Made by a program: the position numbers and the translations under genes. A stretch of 64,000 nucleotides of DNA from Morganella psychrotolerans (GTDB taxonomy: Bacteria; Pseudomonadota; Gammaproteobacteria; Enterobacterales; Enterobacteriaceae): contig NZ_LZEW01000031.1 of the NCBI RefSeq assembly GCF_001676155.1, positions 62,001-126,000 of the forward strand, in the 5' to 3' direction. Below the pieces are notes generated by a model, which did not search any database, was not told where the DNA came from, and worked only from the letters and a program-made list of their open reading frames with translations. Shown piece after piece: positions 28,765-39,743 of the stretch; position 1 is the first letter of the stretch, and each line of letters starts with the position of its first letter.

Positions 28765-29223
28765 TTATTGACGACCTGAATGGCCGAATCCGCCGTCACC
28801 GCGTTCGCTTTCAGTGAACTCACTGACAATATTGAATTCGGCCTGAACAACAGGAACGATAATCATCTGTGCAATACGTTCACCCGGTTCAATGATAAAA
28901 GCGTTGTCACCCCGGTTCCAGACAGACACCATCAGCTGTCCCTGATAGTCAGAATCAATGAGTCCGACCAGGTTGCCCAGTACAACACCATGCTTGTGAC
29001 CAAGACCTGAACGCGGCAGAACCATTGCAGCCAGTGACGGGTCTGCAATATGTACTGCTAAGCCGGTTGGTAACAGCAGTGTCTGGCCTGGAAGTAACTC
29101 AGTTGCGGTATCCAGGCAAGCGCGTAAATCCAGCCCGGCAGAGCCCGGAGTGGCATATGCCGGTAACGGAAATTCCCCGCCGATGCGCGGGTCAAGGATC
29201 TTAATGTCGATTTTTTTCGTCAT
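28765..29223 (-). CDS. dut: Deoxyuridine triphosphatase Dut
   Basis: Dut hydrolyses dUTP to dUMP, keeping uracil out of DNA and feeding dTMP synthesis. The 152-residue trimeric dUTPase shows its conserved motifs: [15 protein letters not shown] (I), [10 protein letters not shown] (II), [14 protein letters not shown] (III), [10 protein letters not shown] (IV) and [10 protein letters not shown] (V). Its ATG lies 23 nt inside the 3' end of coaBC, as in other enterobacteria. Confidence 0.97.
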   Translation of the reverse strand: MTKKIDIKILDPRIGGEFPLPAYATPGSAGLDLRACLDTATELLPGQTLLLPTGLAVHIADPSLAAMVLPRSGLGHKHGVVLGNLVGLIDSDYQGQLMVSVWNRGDNAFIIEPGERIAQMIIVPVVQAEFNIVSEFTESERGDGGFGHSGRQ

Positions 29224-30416
29224 AGTGTTTTAGTATTTCGTCCAGTAAGTGGTGGCTGAGTTCTGATTTGCTCATGTTCGGTAAGCTTATATCGCCGGTG
29301 TGCCAGTATAAGTGAAGGGCATTGTTATCACTGTTAAAACCTTGGTTTTCAACAGAAACATCGTTGGCACAAATCATATCGAGTTGTTTTTTTTGCCAAC
29401 TTGCCGCGTGCGTATTCTTCCACATTTTGGGTTTCAGCTGCAAACCCAATCACAAACGGACGATTTTTGGTCAGTGCACCGACACCGGCAATCACATCAG
29501 GGTTTTTCACCATGGTAAAGGTTATTTCGTCACCCTGCTTTTTAATTTTTTCACCGGAAACCACTTTGGCGCGATAGTCAGCAACAGCAGCACATCCGAT
29601 AAAAATATGATGATCGGGTGCGGCGAGCTGTGCGGCATCATTCATTTCACATGCGCTGACAACATCAATACGTTTAACACCCGGCGGTGTCGGTAATGTG
29701 ACAGGACCTGTAATCAGGGTGACATCGGCACCGCGGGCGGCGGCAGACCGCGCAATAGCAAATCCCATTTTACCGGAGCTGTGATTACTGATGAAGCGGA
29801 CAGGGTCAAGGGCTTCGCGTGTGGGTCCTGCTGTGATCGCAAGACGGATACCGGCCATATCCTGTTTTTGCTGAAAATGGCGTTCTGCCAAAGCCACAAT
29901 CTCTGACGGGTCCAGCATACGTCCCGGACCGACATCACCACAAGCCTGGCTGCCGCTGTCCGGTCCCCAGACAGCAAAACCAAGCTGTTCAAGGTGTGCC
30001 AGATTTTCTTGTGTGGTTTGCGCGTTATACATCTGCTGATTCATGGCCGGTGAAACGGCAATAGTGGCATCAGACGCCAGACAGATAGTTGTAACGAGGT
30101 CATTTGCCATACCGGCACTCAGGCGGGCGATTAAATCCGCAGTGGCGGGAGCCAGAATAATAAGGTCAGCCCATTTTCCGAGTTCGATGTGTCCCATTGC
30201 CGCTTCCGCCGCAGGGTCAAGAACGCTTTCCGCCACCGGAAAACCGGAAACGGCCTGAAGTGTTAAAGGGGTAATAAACGCGGTTGCCGCAGGGGTCATA
30301 GTGACATGGACAATAGCGCCCCGGTCACGGAGACGACGGACAATCTCAGGTGTTTTATAGGCCGCGATACCACCGCTGATGCCCAGAACAATCTGTTTTC
30401 CTGTCAGTGCAGACAT
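29201..30416 (-). CDS. coaBC: Bifunctional PPC synthetase/decarboxylase CoaBC (Dfp), frame broken in an A run
   Basis: CoaBC joins cysteine to 4'-phosphopantothenate and decarboxylates the product, two essential steps of CoA synthesis. The N-terminal flavoprotein part is [20 protein letters not shown], with SPAMNQQMY and the substrate loop CGDVGPGRM; the CoaB part has [20 protein letters not shown]. The frame is lost at eight T on the plus strand (29387-29394). With seven it continues [20 protein letters not shown] then [14 protein letters not shown] to a stop at 29201, giving about 404 residues. Because the gene is essential, a real frameshift is not credible, which makes it a key control for the homopolymer pattern. 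Confidence 0.94.
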
Positions 30417-30616
30417 TGTGTTTTATCCGGTTATTATTTGGAGATGCGCGATTTTACCACAACCTCAGCGTATAGGTAGAGTGCTGTTTATTTATCCAGG
30501 TAAATAAACTTTTTTCTTCGGCGCAGCTCGCAAAAATAACGGTTTTTTTGCGCAGGTATGCAGGAAACCGCCATACTTTTCTCTGTCAAAACCGGAAAAA
30601 GACAGGTGGTGAGGAG

Positions 30617-31291
30617 ATGGATAACCCGATTGTAAACGTGGATTTAATGCCGAGAGAAAAGTTGATCGCCTATGGCGCTTCTGTACTGAGTGATTCAGAG
30701 TTACTGGCTATTTTTTTACGGACAGGTAATCGTGAACTGCCGGTAAGGCAGTTCGCTGAGTATTTATTAGGTGTATTTGGTTCATTACACCGGCTGCTGA
30801 CGGCCGGTTACGATGAGTTTAAGCCCCTCAATGGTATCGGGGACAGCAAATACTGTCAGATGCAGGCCATTGTTGAGTTGTCACGGCGTTTTTTCAGCAG
30901 CCAGTTTCAGGAGATGGCGTTTCTCAACAGCGCCTGTTCTGTCAAAGCGTATCTGCATCAGCTGATTATGTGGCAGGAGAGGGAGGTGTTCGTTGTGTTG
31001 TTTCTGAATAATCAAAATCAGCTGATTCGTTATGAGGAAATGTTTTCCGGAACGGTAAACTGTGTGGAGGTTCATCCCAGGGAAATTTTGCGTGTTGCAC
31101 TCAAAGTGAATGCAGTCTCTGTTATACTGGCGCATAATCACCCTTCCGGTAATGAGAAACCCAGCCGGGCTGACCTTCTGCTGACAAAAAAAATTGCGCA
31201 GGTGTGTGAGCTGGTGGGGATTGGCGTGTTGGATCACCTGGTTGTCGGGAAATTCAATACGTTTTCATTTGCGGAACATGGGTTGATCTGA
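30617..31291 (+). CDS. radC: RadC-family JAMM protein (YicR)
   Basis: 224 residues from ATG 30617 (MDNPIVNVDLMPREKLIAYG), preceded by GAGGAG; the frame is open upstream but shows no start signal. The JAMM metal motif is complete: VEVHPREI and ILAHNHPSGNEKPSRAD in the last third, after an N-terminal helix-hairpin-helix (LNGIGDSKYCQMQAI). Despite its name the biological role of RadC is unclear. It lies between coaBC (divergent) and rpmB, the standard order. Confidence 0.92.
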   Translation: MDNPIVNVDLMPREKLIAYGASVLSDSELLAIFLRTGNRELPVRQFAEYLLGVFGSLHRLLTAGYDEFKPLNGIGDSKYCQMQAIVELSRRFFSSQFQEMAFLNSACSVKAYLHQLIMWQEREVFVVLFLNNQNQLIRYEEMFSGTVNCVEVHPREILRVALKVNAVSVILAHNHPSGNEKPSRADLLLTKKIAQVCELVGIGVLDHLVVGKFNTFSFAEHGLI

Positions 31292-31335
31292 TCAGTTTTT
31301 TTTCGCAGAAACACGCGATCTTTACTGTTCGGGTC

Positions 31336-31364
31336 TTGAGCGTTTGCGCCGGAAAGCGTATACT
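31336..31364 (+). promoter_or_regulatory. Sigma-70 promoter of rpmB-rpmG
   Basis: A TTGAGC -35 at 31336-31341 and a TATACT -10 at 31359-31364 are 17 nt apart. This puts the transcript start near 31371, leaving a long leader of about 170 nt before rpmB. Confidence 0.75.
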
Positions 31365-31379
31365 ACGCCACCTTTGAGG

Positions 31380-31502
31380 ATCTTGGGTTTGGCGAGAAGA
31401 GCCTATCTCAGCAAATTTTTGCTGGTTGACAGAGCACTTTCCCGGCGAGTCAAAAGTACGCTGAGATAGGCTCCTAAGCCTGACGAGGCAGCCTCACCCA
31501 AT
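31380..31502 (+). promoter_or_regulatory. Structured leader RNA of rpmB-rpmG
   Basis: A perfect 14-bp inverted repeat, GAGCCTATCTCAGC (31399-31412) and GCTGAGATAGGCTC (31460-31473), with a 47-nt loop is nested inside a second pairing TTGGGT (31383-31388) / ACCCAA (31496-31501), with a small GAGGC / GCCTC hairpin between them (31485-31495). The whole lies in the untranslated leader. It has no T run, so it is not a simple terminator. A role in ribosomal-protein autoregulation (L28 or L33 binding) or in RNase processing is an inference. Confidence 0.65.
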
Positions 31503-31518
31503 ACAAAGCTCGAGCTGA

Positions 31519-31776
<258 letters not shown>

Positions 31777-31784
31777 GGAGCTGA

Positions 31785-31955
<171 letters not shown>

Positions 31956-31972
31956 GTTTTGCTTTCTGATTG

Positions 31973-32001
31973 AAAAAACCCAGCTCCGGCTGGGTTTTTT
32001 A
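31973..32001 (+). terminator. rpmB-rpmG terminator
   Basis: The stem ACCCAGC (31978-31984) / GCTGGGT (31989-31995) with a TCCG loop is flanked by A and T runs. Confidence 0.93.
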
Positions 32002-32068
32002 TTATCTTCAGCAAGTTGATGTCATTTAATGACGGGTTGTGTTGATATAATCCGGATTATTTTGCTTG

Positions 32069-32194
32069 TGTACCCTTATTCATTCAAGTTGCAGGTTCGT
32101 TGGCCGCACTCAGCCAGCCGGGTCACATACTGATGTATGCTCCCCGTCTATCTTCCCTTGCCGCCTGCCTGCATCTTGAATGACGTTGGGTGTA
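32069..32194. repeat. ERIC-family repeat, full length
   Basis: 126 bp from TGTACCCTTATTCATTCAAG to CTTGAATGACGTTGGGTGTA, closely similar to the copy at 19545 (same central core GGGTCACATAC). It abuts a short copy on its right. Confidence 0.9.
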
Positions 32195-32253
32195 TACCCT
32201 TATTCATTCAAGCTGCAGGTTCGTTGGCCGCATCCTGAATGACGTTGGGTATA
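32193..32253. repeat. 61-bp short ERIC form
   Basis: Both ends of the ERIC form are kept (TATACCCTTATTCATTCAAG and CCTGAATGACGTTGGGTATA), but the middle 65 bp or so is missing; GTTCGTTGGCCG joins directly to CATCCTGAATG. The same junction is present in the copy at 49864. Confidence 0.85.
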
Positions 32254-32327
32254 GTTGTTTTTTTTTGGCAAAAAAGATTTTCTCAGCACAGATAATGTTC
32301 ATCACCTTAAAAAGAGAACTAACCTGA

Positions 32328-33428
32328 ATGGATAAACATCCTTTTGCTATCCTGCATACTGAGTCATCCTGCGGCTGGGGTGGGCAGGAAATACGTATCC
32401 TGACTGAGTCACAGGGCATGATCCGGCGGGGATACCGTGTTGTTATTGTATGCTGCCCGGATTCGGAAATATTACGTCAGGCTCCGCGCTACGGGGTGGA
32501 GACGGTTCCGTTACCTATTTATAAAAAGCGCTGGACTGCGCTACAGTCGATGCGTCACTGGCTGAAACGACACGGGCGGGAGTTCGGCGTTATTAATACA
32601 CACAGCTCAACCGACACCTGGCTTGTCGCTGCTGCCTGTGCAACGCTGACGGGAATGCCGCCTGTTGTCCGTACCCGCCATGTATCCACTCAGGTATCGA
32701 CGTCTTTTATCACGCGCTGGTTATATTTGCGGGCCTGTCGCCATATTGTTACCACGGGTGAAAAATTGCGTCAGCATTTACATGCTCACAATGGTTATCC
32801 GCTGTCGCACATGACATCCGTTCCCACCGGGATTGATACGGAACAGTTTTTTCCGCAGGATAAACACATTGCCCGCCGGCAACTGGGGCTCCCGGACAAA
32901 CGCACGATCGGTATTGTTGCCACGATGCGTACATGGAAAGGACATAAATATTTGCTGGAAAGCTGGAAAACATTGCACACAGAATATCCTGACTGGCAGA
33001 TACTTTTTGTCGGGGACGGACCACAGCGTAAAAATCTGGTGCCAATGACAGAATCCCTGAATTTATCAGAGTCAGTGATTTTTTTAGGAAACCGTGATGA
33101 TGTGCCGCTATGTCTCAATGCAATGGATATTTTTGTCTTGCCGTCATTCGGTAATGAGGGCGTCCCGCAGGGGATAATGCAGGCAATGTTGTGTGAGTTA
33201 CCTGTTATTTCCACAACCGTCGGCGCGATCACAGAGGCTGTCATTGATAATGAAACCGGGTTTATTGTTGAACCCCGTAATGTTGAGCAACTGACAGATA
33301 AATTGCGTCAATTGATAAACGATGATGCGCTGAGAATAAAAATGAGTCAGGCAGCATTATGTCATGCAGAAAGAAACTTTAATATAAACAATATGCTGGA
33401 TAAAATGGAGTCAATATTAAAGGAATAG
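32328..33428 (+). CDS. GT4-family glycosyltransferase (LPS core)
   Basis: 366 residues with a GT-B fold: an N-terminal SSCGWGGQEIRILTESQGMI and a C-terminal donor site EGVPQGIMQAMLCELPVIST (the E-x7-E region) with TVGAITEAVIDNETGFIV. It is cytoplasmic or peripheral to the inner membrane. First of three same-strand GT4 genes between rpmG and mutM, in the place where Proteus-type core loci hold variable outer-core transferases. Linkage and sugar cannot be told from sequence. Confidence 0.85.
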   Translation: MDKHPFAILHTESSCGWGGQEIRILTESQGMIRRGYRVVIVCCPDSEILRQAPRYGVETVPLPIYKKRWTALQSMRHWLKRHGREFGVINTHSSTDTWLVAAACATLTGMPPVVRTRHVSTQVSTSFITRWLYLRACRHIVTTGEKLRQHLHAHNGYPLSHMTSVPTGIDTEQFFPQDKHIARRQLGLPDKRTIGIVATMRTWKGHKYLLESWKTLHTEYPDWQILFVGDGPQRKNLVPMTESLNLSESVIFLGNRDDVPLCLNAMDIFVLPSFGNEGVPQGIMQAMLCELPVISTTVGAITEAVIDNETGFIVEPRNVEQLTDKLRQLINDDALRIKMSQAALCHAERNFNINNMLDKMESILKE

Positions 33429-33826
33429 GATTTATCTTATCAGAAGCGTAATATTCATCCTGTTTATCAAAGACTGCGGCTGATTTTAATAATAATATGA
33501 TATTTATACTGTACCGAATATAAATTCAGGGTTGTTAATTAATAAGGATGTCATAGAGGATGGTAATGTATTGATTTTAATGTATTTTATCATTTATTGC
33601 TATTTCGGTCCGGCGTTTATCAGTAATTGCCTGATTTATAATAACCATAACGACCGGTGCAAGGTTAAATATTTGAAAAGATTAACCCGCGCAGAGGGTT
33701 TGATGATATCTTACAAGAAGATATATACATTACCGGAAATACCGGAAAAACACATCCGACATGTTAGTCATTCTCATTTATAGTGATATTGGCTATATGA
33801 CAGGCTGAGGTAAGGTAAGCGGAAAT
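33429..33826. other. AT-rich spacer between core GT4 genes
   Basis: 398 bp without a convincing gene. A TTG-initiated open frame of 83 codons (33532-33783) has no ribosome binding site and no recognisable family. The DNA is AT-rich compared with both flanking genes and may be the remains of a lost gene or a junction of an exchanged block. The start of the next gene is preceded by TAAGCGGAAAT. Confidence 0.4.
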
Positions 33827-34948
33827 ATGAAGATCGGTTTTATCGATGTGACGGTAACTATGTCATACGGCGGGATACAGACGGCTGTATGGGAATTAGC
33901 AAAGGTACTGTCTGATGAAGGTCACGAGGTCCATATTTTTGGCGGAGAGGGTGATATCCGGCCTGAGCTTGGCGGACGTCCGGTGACAGTTCATACTTTT
34001 CCTTATATACCCCGTAAGCGGGTGCTGAATATCGGCAGTCGTTTTCAGAAAATAACGGAACGTTATTCCTTTGCCCGTCACGCCCGTCATCAGGTTCAGA
34101 AAGAGAACTTTGACTGGATTATCCTGACCAAACCATTTGATTTTTTCTGGCCCCGCCTTTTACCAAAAGACACAAAAACAAAATTTTGTTTTATGAGCGG
34201 CGGCACCAGTTTTTTCCGCGGAGACCGCAAACTCAGCCAACGGCTGGATGCATGGGTGGCGTGCAGTCATTTTAATGCCTGGCAGATTCAGCATCATTAC
34301 AAACAATTCCCGTCCGTCATTTATAACGGGGTGGATACCACCCGGTTTAAGCCGATGGAAACAACGGTGCGCCAGACGCTCGGTATTCATGATGATACCT
34401 TTTTGGTGGCATTTGCCGGTCGGTTAGTGGGCTGGAAAGGTGTCCGTTATGCGGTGGATGCCATCGCATTATTAAAAAATGATAATATAAAGCTGCTGGT
34501 TATTGGTGCGGGTGATGATTTACCGGCACTACAGCGACGGGCAGCAGAAAAAGGTGTTCAGGATTGCGTTATTTTTCACCCGCCGGTGAGCCATGATGAA
34601 TTACCGGCATGGTATGCTGCTGCTGATGCAGGCGTGTTTCCGAGTATCGGAGATGAAGCATTCGGGATTACCATTGCAGAAGCGATGGCGTGTGGCAAGC
34701 CAGTGATTGGCAGTTATATCGGCGGAATTCCGGAAGTTATCGGCAATGAAGAACAAAGTGGTTTGCTTGTTCCGCCGGGAAGTGCACAGGCCATTGCAGA
34801 TGCGGTTAACCATTTGCATATGTTGCCTGACAGAGGGAGAAAAATGGGAGAGAATGCGCGTTTACGCATTGTCGGGCGTTATACCTGGCAACATTCAGCC
34901 CGCAGACTTCTCAGGGTATTAACTGCAAATGATGAAAAACGAAGCTGA
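33827..34948 (+). CDS. GT4-family glycosyltransferase (LPS core)
   Basis: 373 residues. The N-terminal domain reads MSYGGIQTAVWELAKVLSDE (the acceptor-side glycine loop of GT4), and the C-terminal donor domain has FAGRLVGWKGVRYAVDAI, PSIGDEAFGITIAEAMACGK and GGIPEVIGNEEQSGLLVPPG. It uses a nucleotide-activated sugar and acts on the growing core. Only 5 nt separate it from the next GT4 gene. Confidence 0.85.
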   Translation: MKIGFIDVTVTMSYGGIQTAVWELAKVLSDEGHEVHIFGGEGDIRPELGGRPVTVHTFPYIPRKRVLNIGSRFQKITERYSFARHARHQVQKENFDWIILTKPFDFFWPRLLPKDTKTKFCFMSGGTSFFRGDRKLSQRLDAWVACSHFNAWQIQHHYKQFPSVIYNGVDTTRFKPMETTVRQTLGIHDDTFLVAFAGRLVGWKGVRYAVDAIALLKNDNIKLLVIGAGDDLPALQRRAAEKGVQDCVIFHPPVSHDELPAWYAAADAGVFPSIGDEAFGITIAEAMACGKPVIGSYIGGIPEVIGNEEQSGLLVPPGSAQAIADAVNHLHMLPDRGRKMGENARLRIVGRYTWQHSARRLLRVLTANDEKRS

Positions 34949-34953
34949 GCATA

Positions 34954-36129
34954 ATGAAGATTGCTTACATTGATCCTTATCCTGTACCGGATTACCGTGT
35001 CGCATCATTGCAAATTGTCCAGATGATTGATGCGATGGCGCGCCGGGGATGCTCCGTTGAAATGGTATCGCCTCAGTCGTCCGTATCCGCAGACAGTATT
35101 CTGGGACGCGCTATTGATGCGCGCGTCAGGTTCACCGGACTGAAAAATATCCGGAAAACCTGGTTTTTCCCGTTTAACAGTCAGAAAGTATTTAATTATC
35201 AGGTTTCTGCATGGCTGAAAAAAAATCCGGTGGATGCCGTGTTTACGCGTAACCTGAAAATGGCGCATTATCTGCTGAATAAGCATCCGGGTATTCCCTG
35301 CTTTTTTGAAAGCCATGAGGTTTTTTCTCAGTCATTCAGGGAATCTCACAACCTTTCCTGCATTAAAAATCAGCGGAAACTGGCAAAATTACTAAAAACA
35401 GAATCCGTTGTTTATCGTGATGCGTCTGCGGTATTTGTAAAAACAGCACTGATAAAAATAGATGCGCTGGCACTTTATAAGACAGATACACCGGTTTATG
35501 TTACCTCGAATGGTGTGGATTTACTGGCCGCCGGTTCGGTAACGGGCACGGTAAATTCAAAACAGACCGGCTCAAAAACTAATTTATTATATCTGGGAAG
35601 CCTTCATCCCTGGAAAGGACTGCCGACAATTATTCATGCGTTACCTGCGCTGGAGAATGTCACACTGAGTGTCGCGGGCGGAAAATCCGAACAGATAGCA
35701 GAGCTGAAAGCCCTGGCTGAAACCTTAGAGGTTTCGGATCGCATCTGTTTTATGGGATATGTTGAGCCGGTGAACCGGTTTCAGGTTATTGCTGATGCGG
35801 ATATCTGTGTGTTACCGCTGACTGACAGCAGTATGGGAGGGCGATATACTTCTCCGCTTAAATTATTTGAATATATGGCAATGAGAAAACCGGTTGTTAT
35901 CTCTGATTTACCGTCCATCCGCAGTATCACCGGGGATGATTTAGTTAATTTTGCCAAAAGCGGGGATGCAGCCAGTTTTGCCGGTGTTATCCGCCGGATT
36001 ATTGATGATCCCGCCAGTGCGGCACATAAAACGGATTGCGCATTTTCGTTTATTCTTGATAAATTTAACTGGGATAAATGTGCGGATGAAACACTTAATC
36101 TGATCCGTAACTCACTGTCAGCAAAATAA
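34954..36129 (+). CDS. GT4-family glycosyltransferase (LPS core)
   Basis: 391 residues with GT-B architecture: LYLGSLHPWKGLPTIIHALP begins the donor domain, and SPLKLFEYMAMRKPVVISDL is the nucleotide-sugar motif. It follows the 33827 gene by 5 nt and is probably co-transcribed. The sugar and linkage are unknown. It is the last of the GT4 trio before mutM. Confidence 0.85.
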   Translation: MKIAYIDPYPVPDYRVASLQIVQMIDAMARRGCSVEMVSPQSSVSADSILGRAIDARVRFTGLKNIRKTWFFPFNSQKVFNYQVSAWLKKNPVDAVFTRNLKMAHYLLNKHPGIPCFFESHEVFSQSFRESHNLSCIKNQRKLAKLLKTESVVYRDASAVFVKTALIKIDALALYKTDTPVYVTSNGVDLLAAGSVTGTVNSKQTGSKTNLLYLGSLHPWKGLPTIIHALPALENVTLSVAGGKSEQIAELKALAETLEVSDRICFMGYVEPVNRFQVIADADICVLPLTDSSMGGRYTSPLKLFEYMAMRKPVVISDLPSIRSITGDDLVNFAKSGDAASFAGVIRRIIDDPASAAHKTDCAFSFILDKFNWDKCADETLNLIRNSLSAK

Positions 36130-36184
36130 AATCCCTCAGAATATATTTTAAATCAATGTATTAAACCTGATTCCCGGAGTGCGT

Positions 36185-36994
36185 ATGCCTGAATTACCAG
36201 AGGTCGAAACCAGCCGTCGCGGTATTGAGCCGCACCTTGTCGGTAACACCGTGCGTTATGTCGAGGTCAGAAACAGACGTCTGCGCTGGCCGGTGTCAGA
36301 GCAGATCGAGCGCCTGAGTGACCGGCCTGTCCTCAGCGTACAGCGCAGAGCAAAATACCTGCTGATTGAGCTGCCGGAAGGGTGGATTATCATCCATCTG
36401 GGAATGTCGGGCAGTTTACGGATACTGTTGGAAGAGACGCCGGAAGAGAAACACGACCATGTGGATATGGTGATGGGTGACGGCAAAATTTTGCGTTATA
36501 CCGATCCGCGCCGTTTTGGTGCCTGGCTGTGGGCTGATGATTTGGCAACCTGCTCAGTACTCGCACACCTCGGACCAGAGCCGCTGACGGATGAATTTAA
36601 TGCGCAATATCTGTTTGAGAAATCCCGTAAACGGAATACGCCGGTCAAAGGCTGGCTGATGGATAATAAAATTGTGGTCGGTGTCGGTAATATCTATGCG
36701 AATGAATCTCTGTTTATTGCGCGGATCCACCCGTTACGGGCAGCGAAAGATCTGACCGAAGCAGAAACAGAGCGCCTGGTGGCAACCATCAAACAGGTAT
36801 TGACGGAGTCAATAAAACAGGGCGGAACCACGCTGAAGGACTTTTTACAGTCAGACGGAAAGCCAGGTTATTTTGCACAGGAATTATTTGTCTACGGAAA
36901 GCAGGGCGAATGTTGCCCGAATTGCGGCAAACCGATTGAAGTGGTGAAAGTCGGGCAGCGGAGCACGTTTTTCTGCCCCGCCTGTCAGCATTGA
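36185..36994 (+). CDS. mutM: Formamidopyrimidine-DNA glycosylase MutM (Fpg)
   Basis: Removes 8-oxoguanine and other oxidised purines. The start is placed at ATG 36185 so that the mature N-terminus is Pro-Glu ([15 protein letters not shown]), whose proline is the catalytic nucleophile; an upstream GTG would block it. Length is 269 residues, identical to E. coli. The C-terminal zinc finger is [15 protein letters not shown] with FFCPACQH. It is convergent with coaD with no gap. Confidence 0.97.
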   Translation: MPELPEVETSRRGIEPHLVGNTVRYVEVRNRRLRWPVSEQIERLSDRPVLSVQRRAKYLLIELPEGWIIIHLGMSGSLRILLEETPEEKHDHVDMVMGDGKILRYTDPRRFGAWLWADDLATCSVLAHLGPEPLTDEFNAQYLFEKSRKRNTPVKGWLMDNKIVVGVGNIYANESLFIARIHPLRAAKDLTEAETERLVATIKQVLTESIKQGGTTLKDFLQSDGKPGYFAQELFVYGKQGECCPNCGKPIEVVKVGQRSTFFCPACQH

Positions 36995-38255
<1,261 letters not shown>

Positions 38256-38256
<1 letters not shown>

Positions 38257-39533
38257 CAGTGCCCCCGTTGTGGCAGATACGGGCTGAGTAGTTGCAGCAG
38301 ACGGTGAAGTGCGCCCTGATTTTCATGGAGAACTTCAGCCGCATGGCGACCGCAGTACAGGCGATAATCTTCATCATCCAGCAGATTACTGACGGCGTCA
38401 CTGAGACTTTTTTCATCCGTGACGGTGATCAGTGCATCGGCCTGCTGTAGCTTGCTGCAAATATTATTAAAATTAAAGGTATGCGGTCCCATCAATACAG
38501 GGAGTGCATGTGCTGCGGCTTCCAGCGGATTATGTCCGCCGCGCTCAACCAGGCTGCCGCCGACAAACGCAATATCTGCCAGTCCGTACAGAAGCATCAG
38601 TTCACCCATGCTGTCGCCGACGACCACCTGTGTTTCCGGTGTCGGGATGGTGTTATTACTGCGCATGACATAGGTTAACCCGGCTTTTTCTGTCAGTTCC
38701 CGGGCTTTTGCAAACCGTTCAGGATGGCGGGGAACAAGGATGAGTAACAGATTAGGGTAGCGGGCGAGCAGTGTTTTGTGGGTGTTCAGAATAATATCTT
38801 CTTCGCCTTCGTGGGTGCTGGTTGCTATCCAGACCGGACGGCGGGCAGCCCACTGACGGCGCAATGCCACCGCTTTTGCGGCCAGTTCAGGTGTGACGGA
38901 GATATCAAATTTCAGGCTGCCGGTAACGTGTAACTGCTGACGGCGCAGTCCCAGTGCAATAAAGCGATCGCCATCTTCCTGATTTTGGGCGGCGACCAGG
39001 GTTATCCGGTTTAAAATGGTTTTGACAAAATTGGCGACTTTCTGATACCCGGCGGCTGATCGCGCTGAGAGACGGGCATTCGCAATAACCAGCGGGATTT
39101 TACGCCGGTGCAGCTGCGTTATCATATTCGGCCACAGCTCGGTTTCCATGACAATCACCAGACACGGCTGAACAGTATTAAGAAACCGTTTCATGGAGCC
39201 GGGTAAGTCATAAGGCAGATAGACGTGAAAAACATCATCACTCAGTGCGGATAACACACGCTCTGAGCCGGTTGGTGTCATGGTGGTAACGGTGATGGGC
39301 AAGGTAGGATAGTGGTGGCGCAATGCACGGACAAGAGGAACGGCCGCGAGGGTTTCACCCACAGAAACCGAGTGCAGAACAATGCCGCCGACACCGGTTT
39401 TCCCTTTACAGAAACCATAACGTTCAGCCCAGCGCTTGCGGTAGGCAGGAGAACGGCGGCTGCGCCACAACAGGCGTAACCAGATAAGAGGTTGAATGAG
39501 GTAAAGTAATACCTGGTATACGCGCAGTAACAT
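38256..39533 (-). CDS. waaA: Kdo transferase WaaA
   Basis: Adds two Kdo residues to lipid IVA, an essential step. I place the start at the ATG at 39533 ([20 protein letters not shown]), which gives 425 residues, the same as E. coli WaaA, with its N-terminal membrane anchor; the open frame extends upstream to 39647. Motifs include [18 protein letters not shown] with the catalytic glutamate and [20 protein letters not shown] in the donor domain. It is divergent from waaQ. Confidence 0.96.
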
Positions 39534-39743
39534 TTTATCAGTTTCGCAGATAAGATTGCGGTAATAATAGCATAAAACTAACACGAATAGCGCATTAAAA
39601 AGCATAAACCCGGTGTGGGTAATAGCAGGTTTACCGCTATCCGGCACAACACTCTGTGATGATCTGTTAATACTCCGGACATTGATTTATGGTACGCTGT
39701 TGCTCTGATTTTTACAGATAACTTCCCTGATTTTTGCCAGATA

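Noticed and set aside
31399-31473. Intrinsic terminator before rpmB
   Set aside because: There is no T run after the stem and the loop is 47 nt; it reads better as a leader structure.
33532-33783. 83-codon open frame in the GT4 spacer
   Set aside because: TTG start, no ribosome binding site, unusual composition and no recognisable family; kept only as a note on the spacer.
39534-39647. Longer N-terminus for WaaA
   Set aside because: The start at 39533 gives exactly the 425 residues of the E. coli enzyme with its membrane anchor; the extension has no match.
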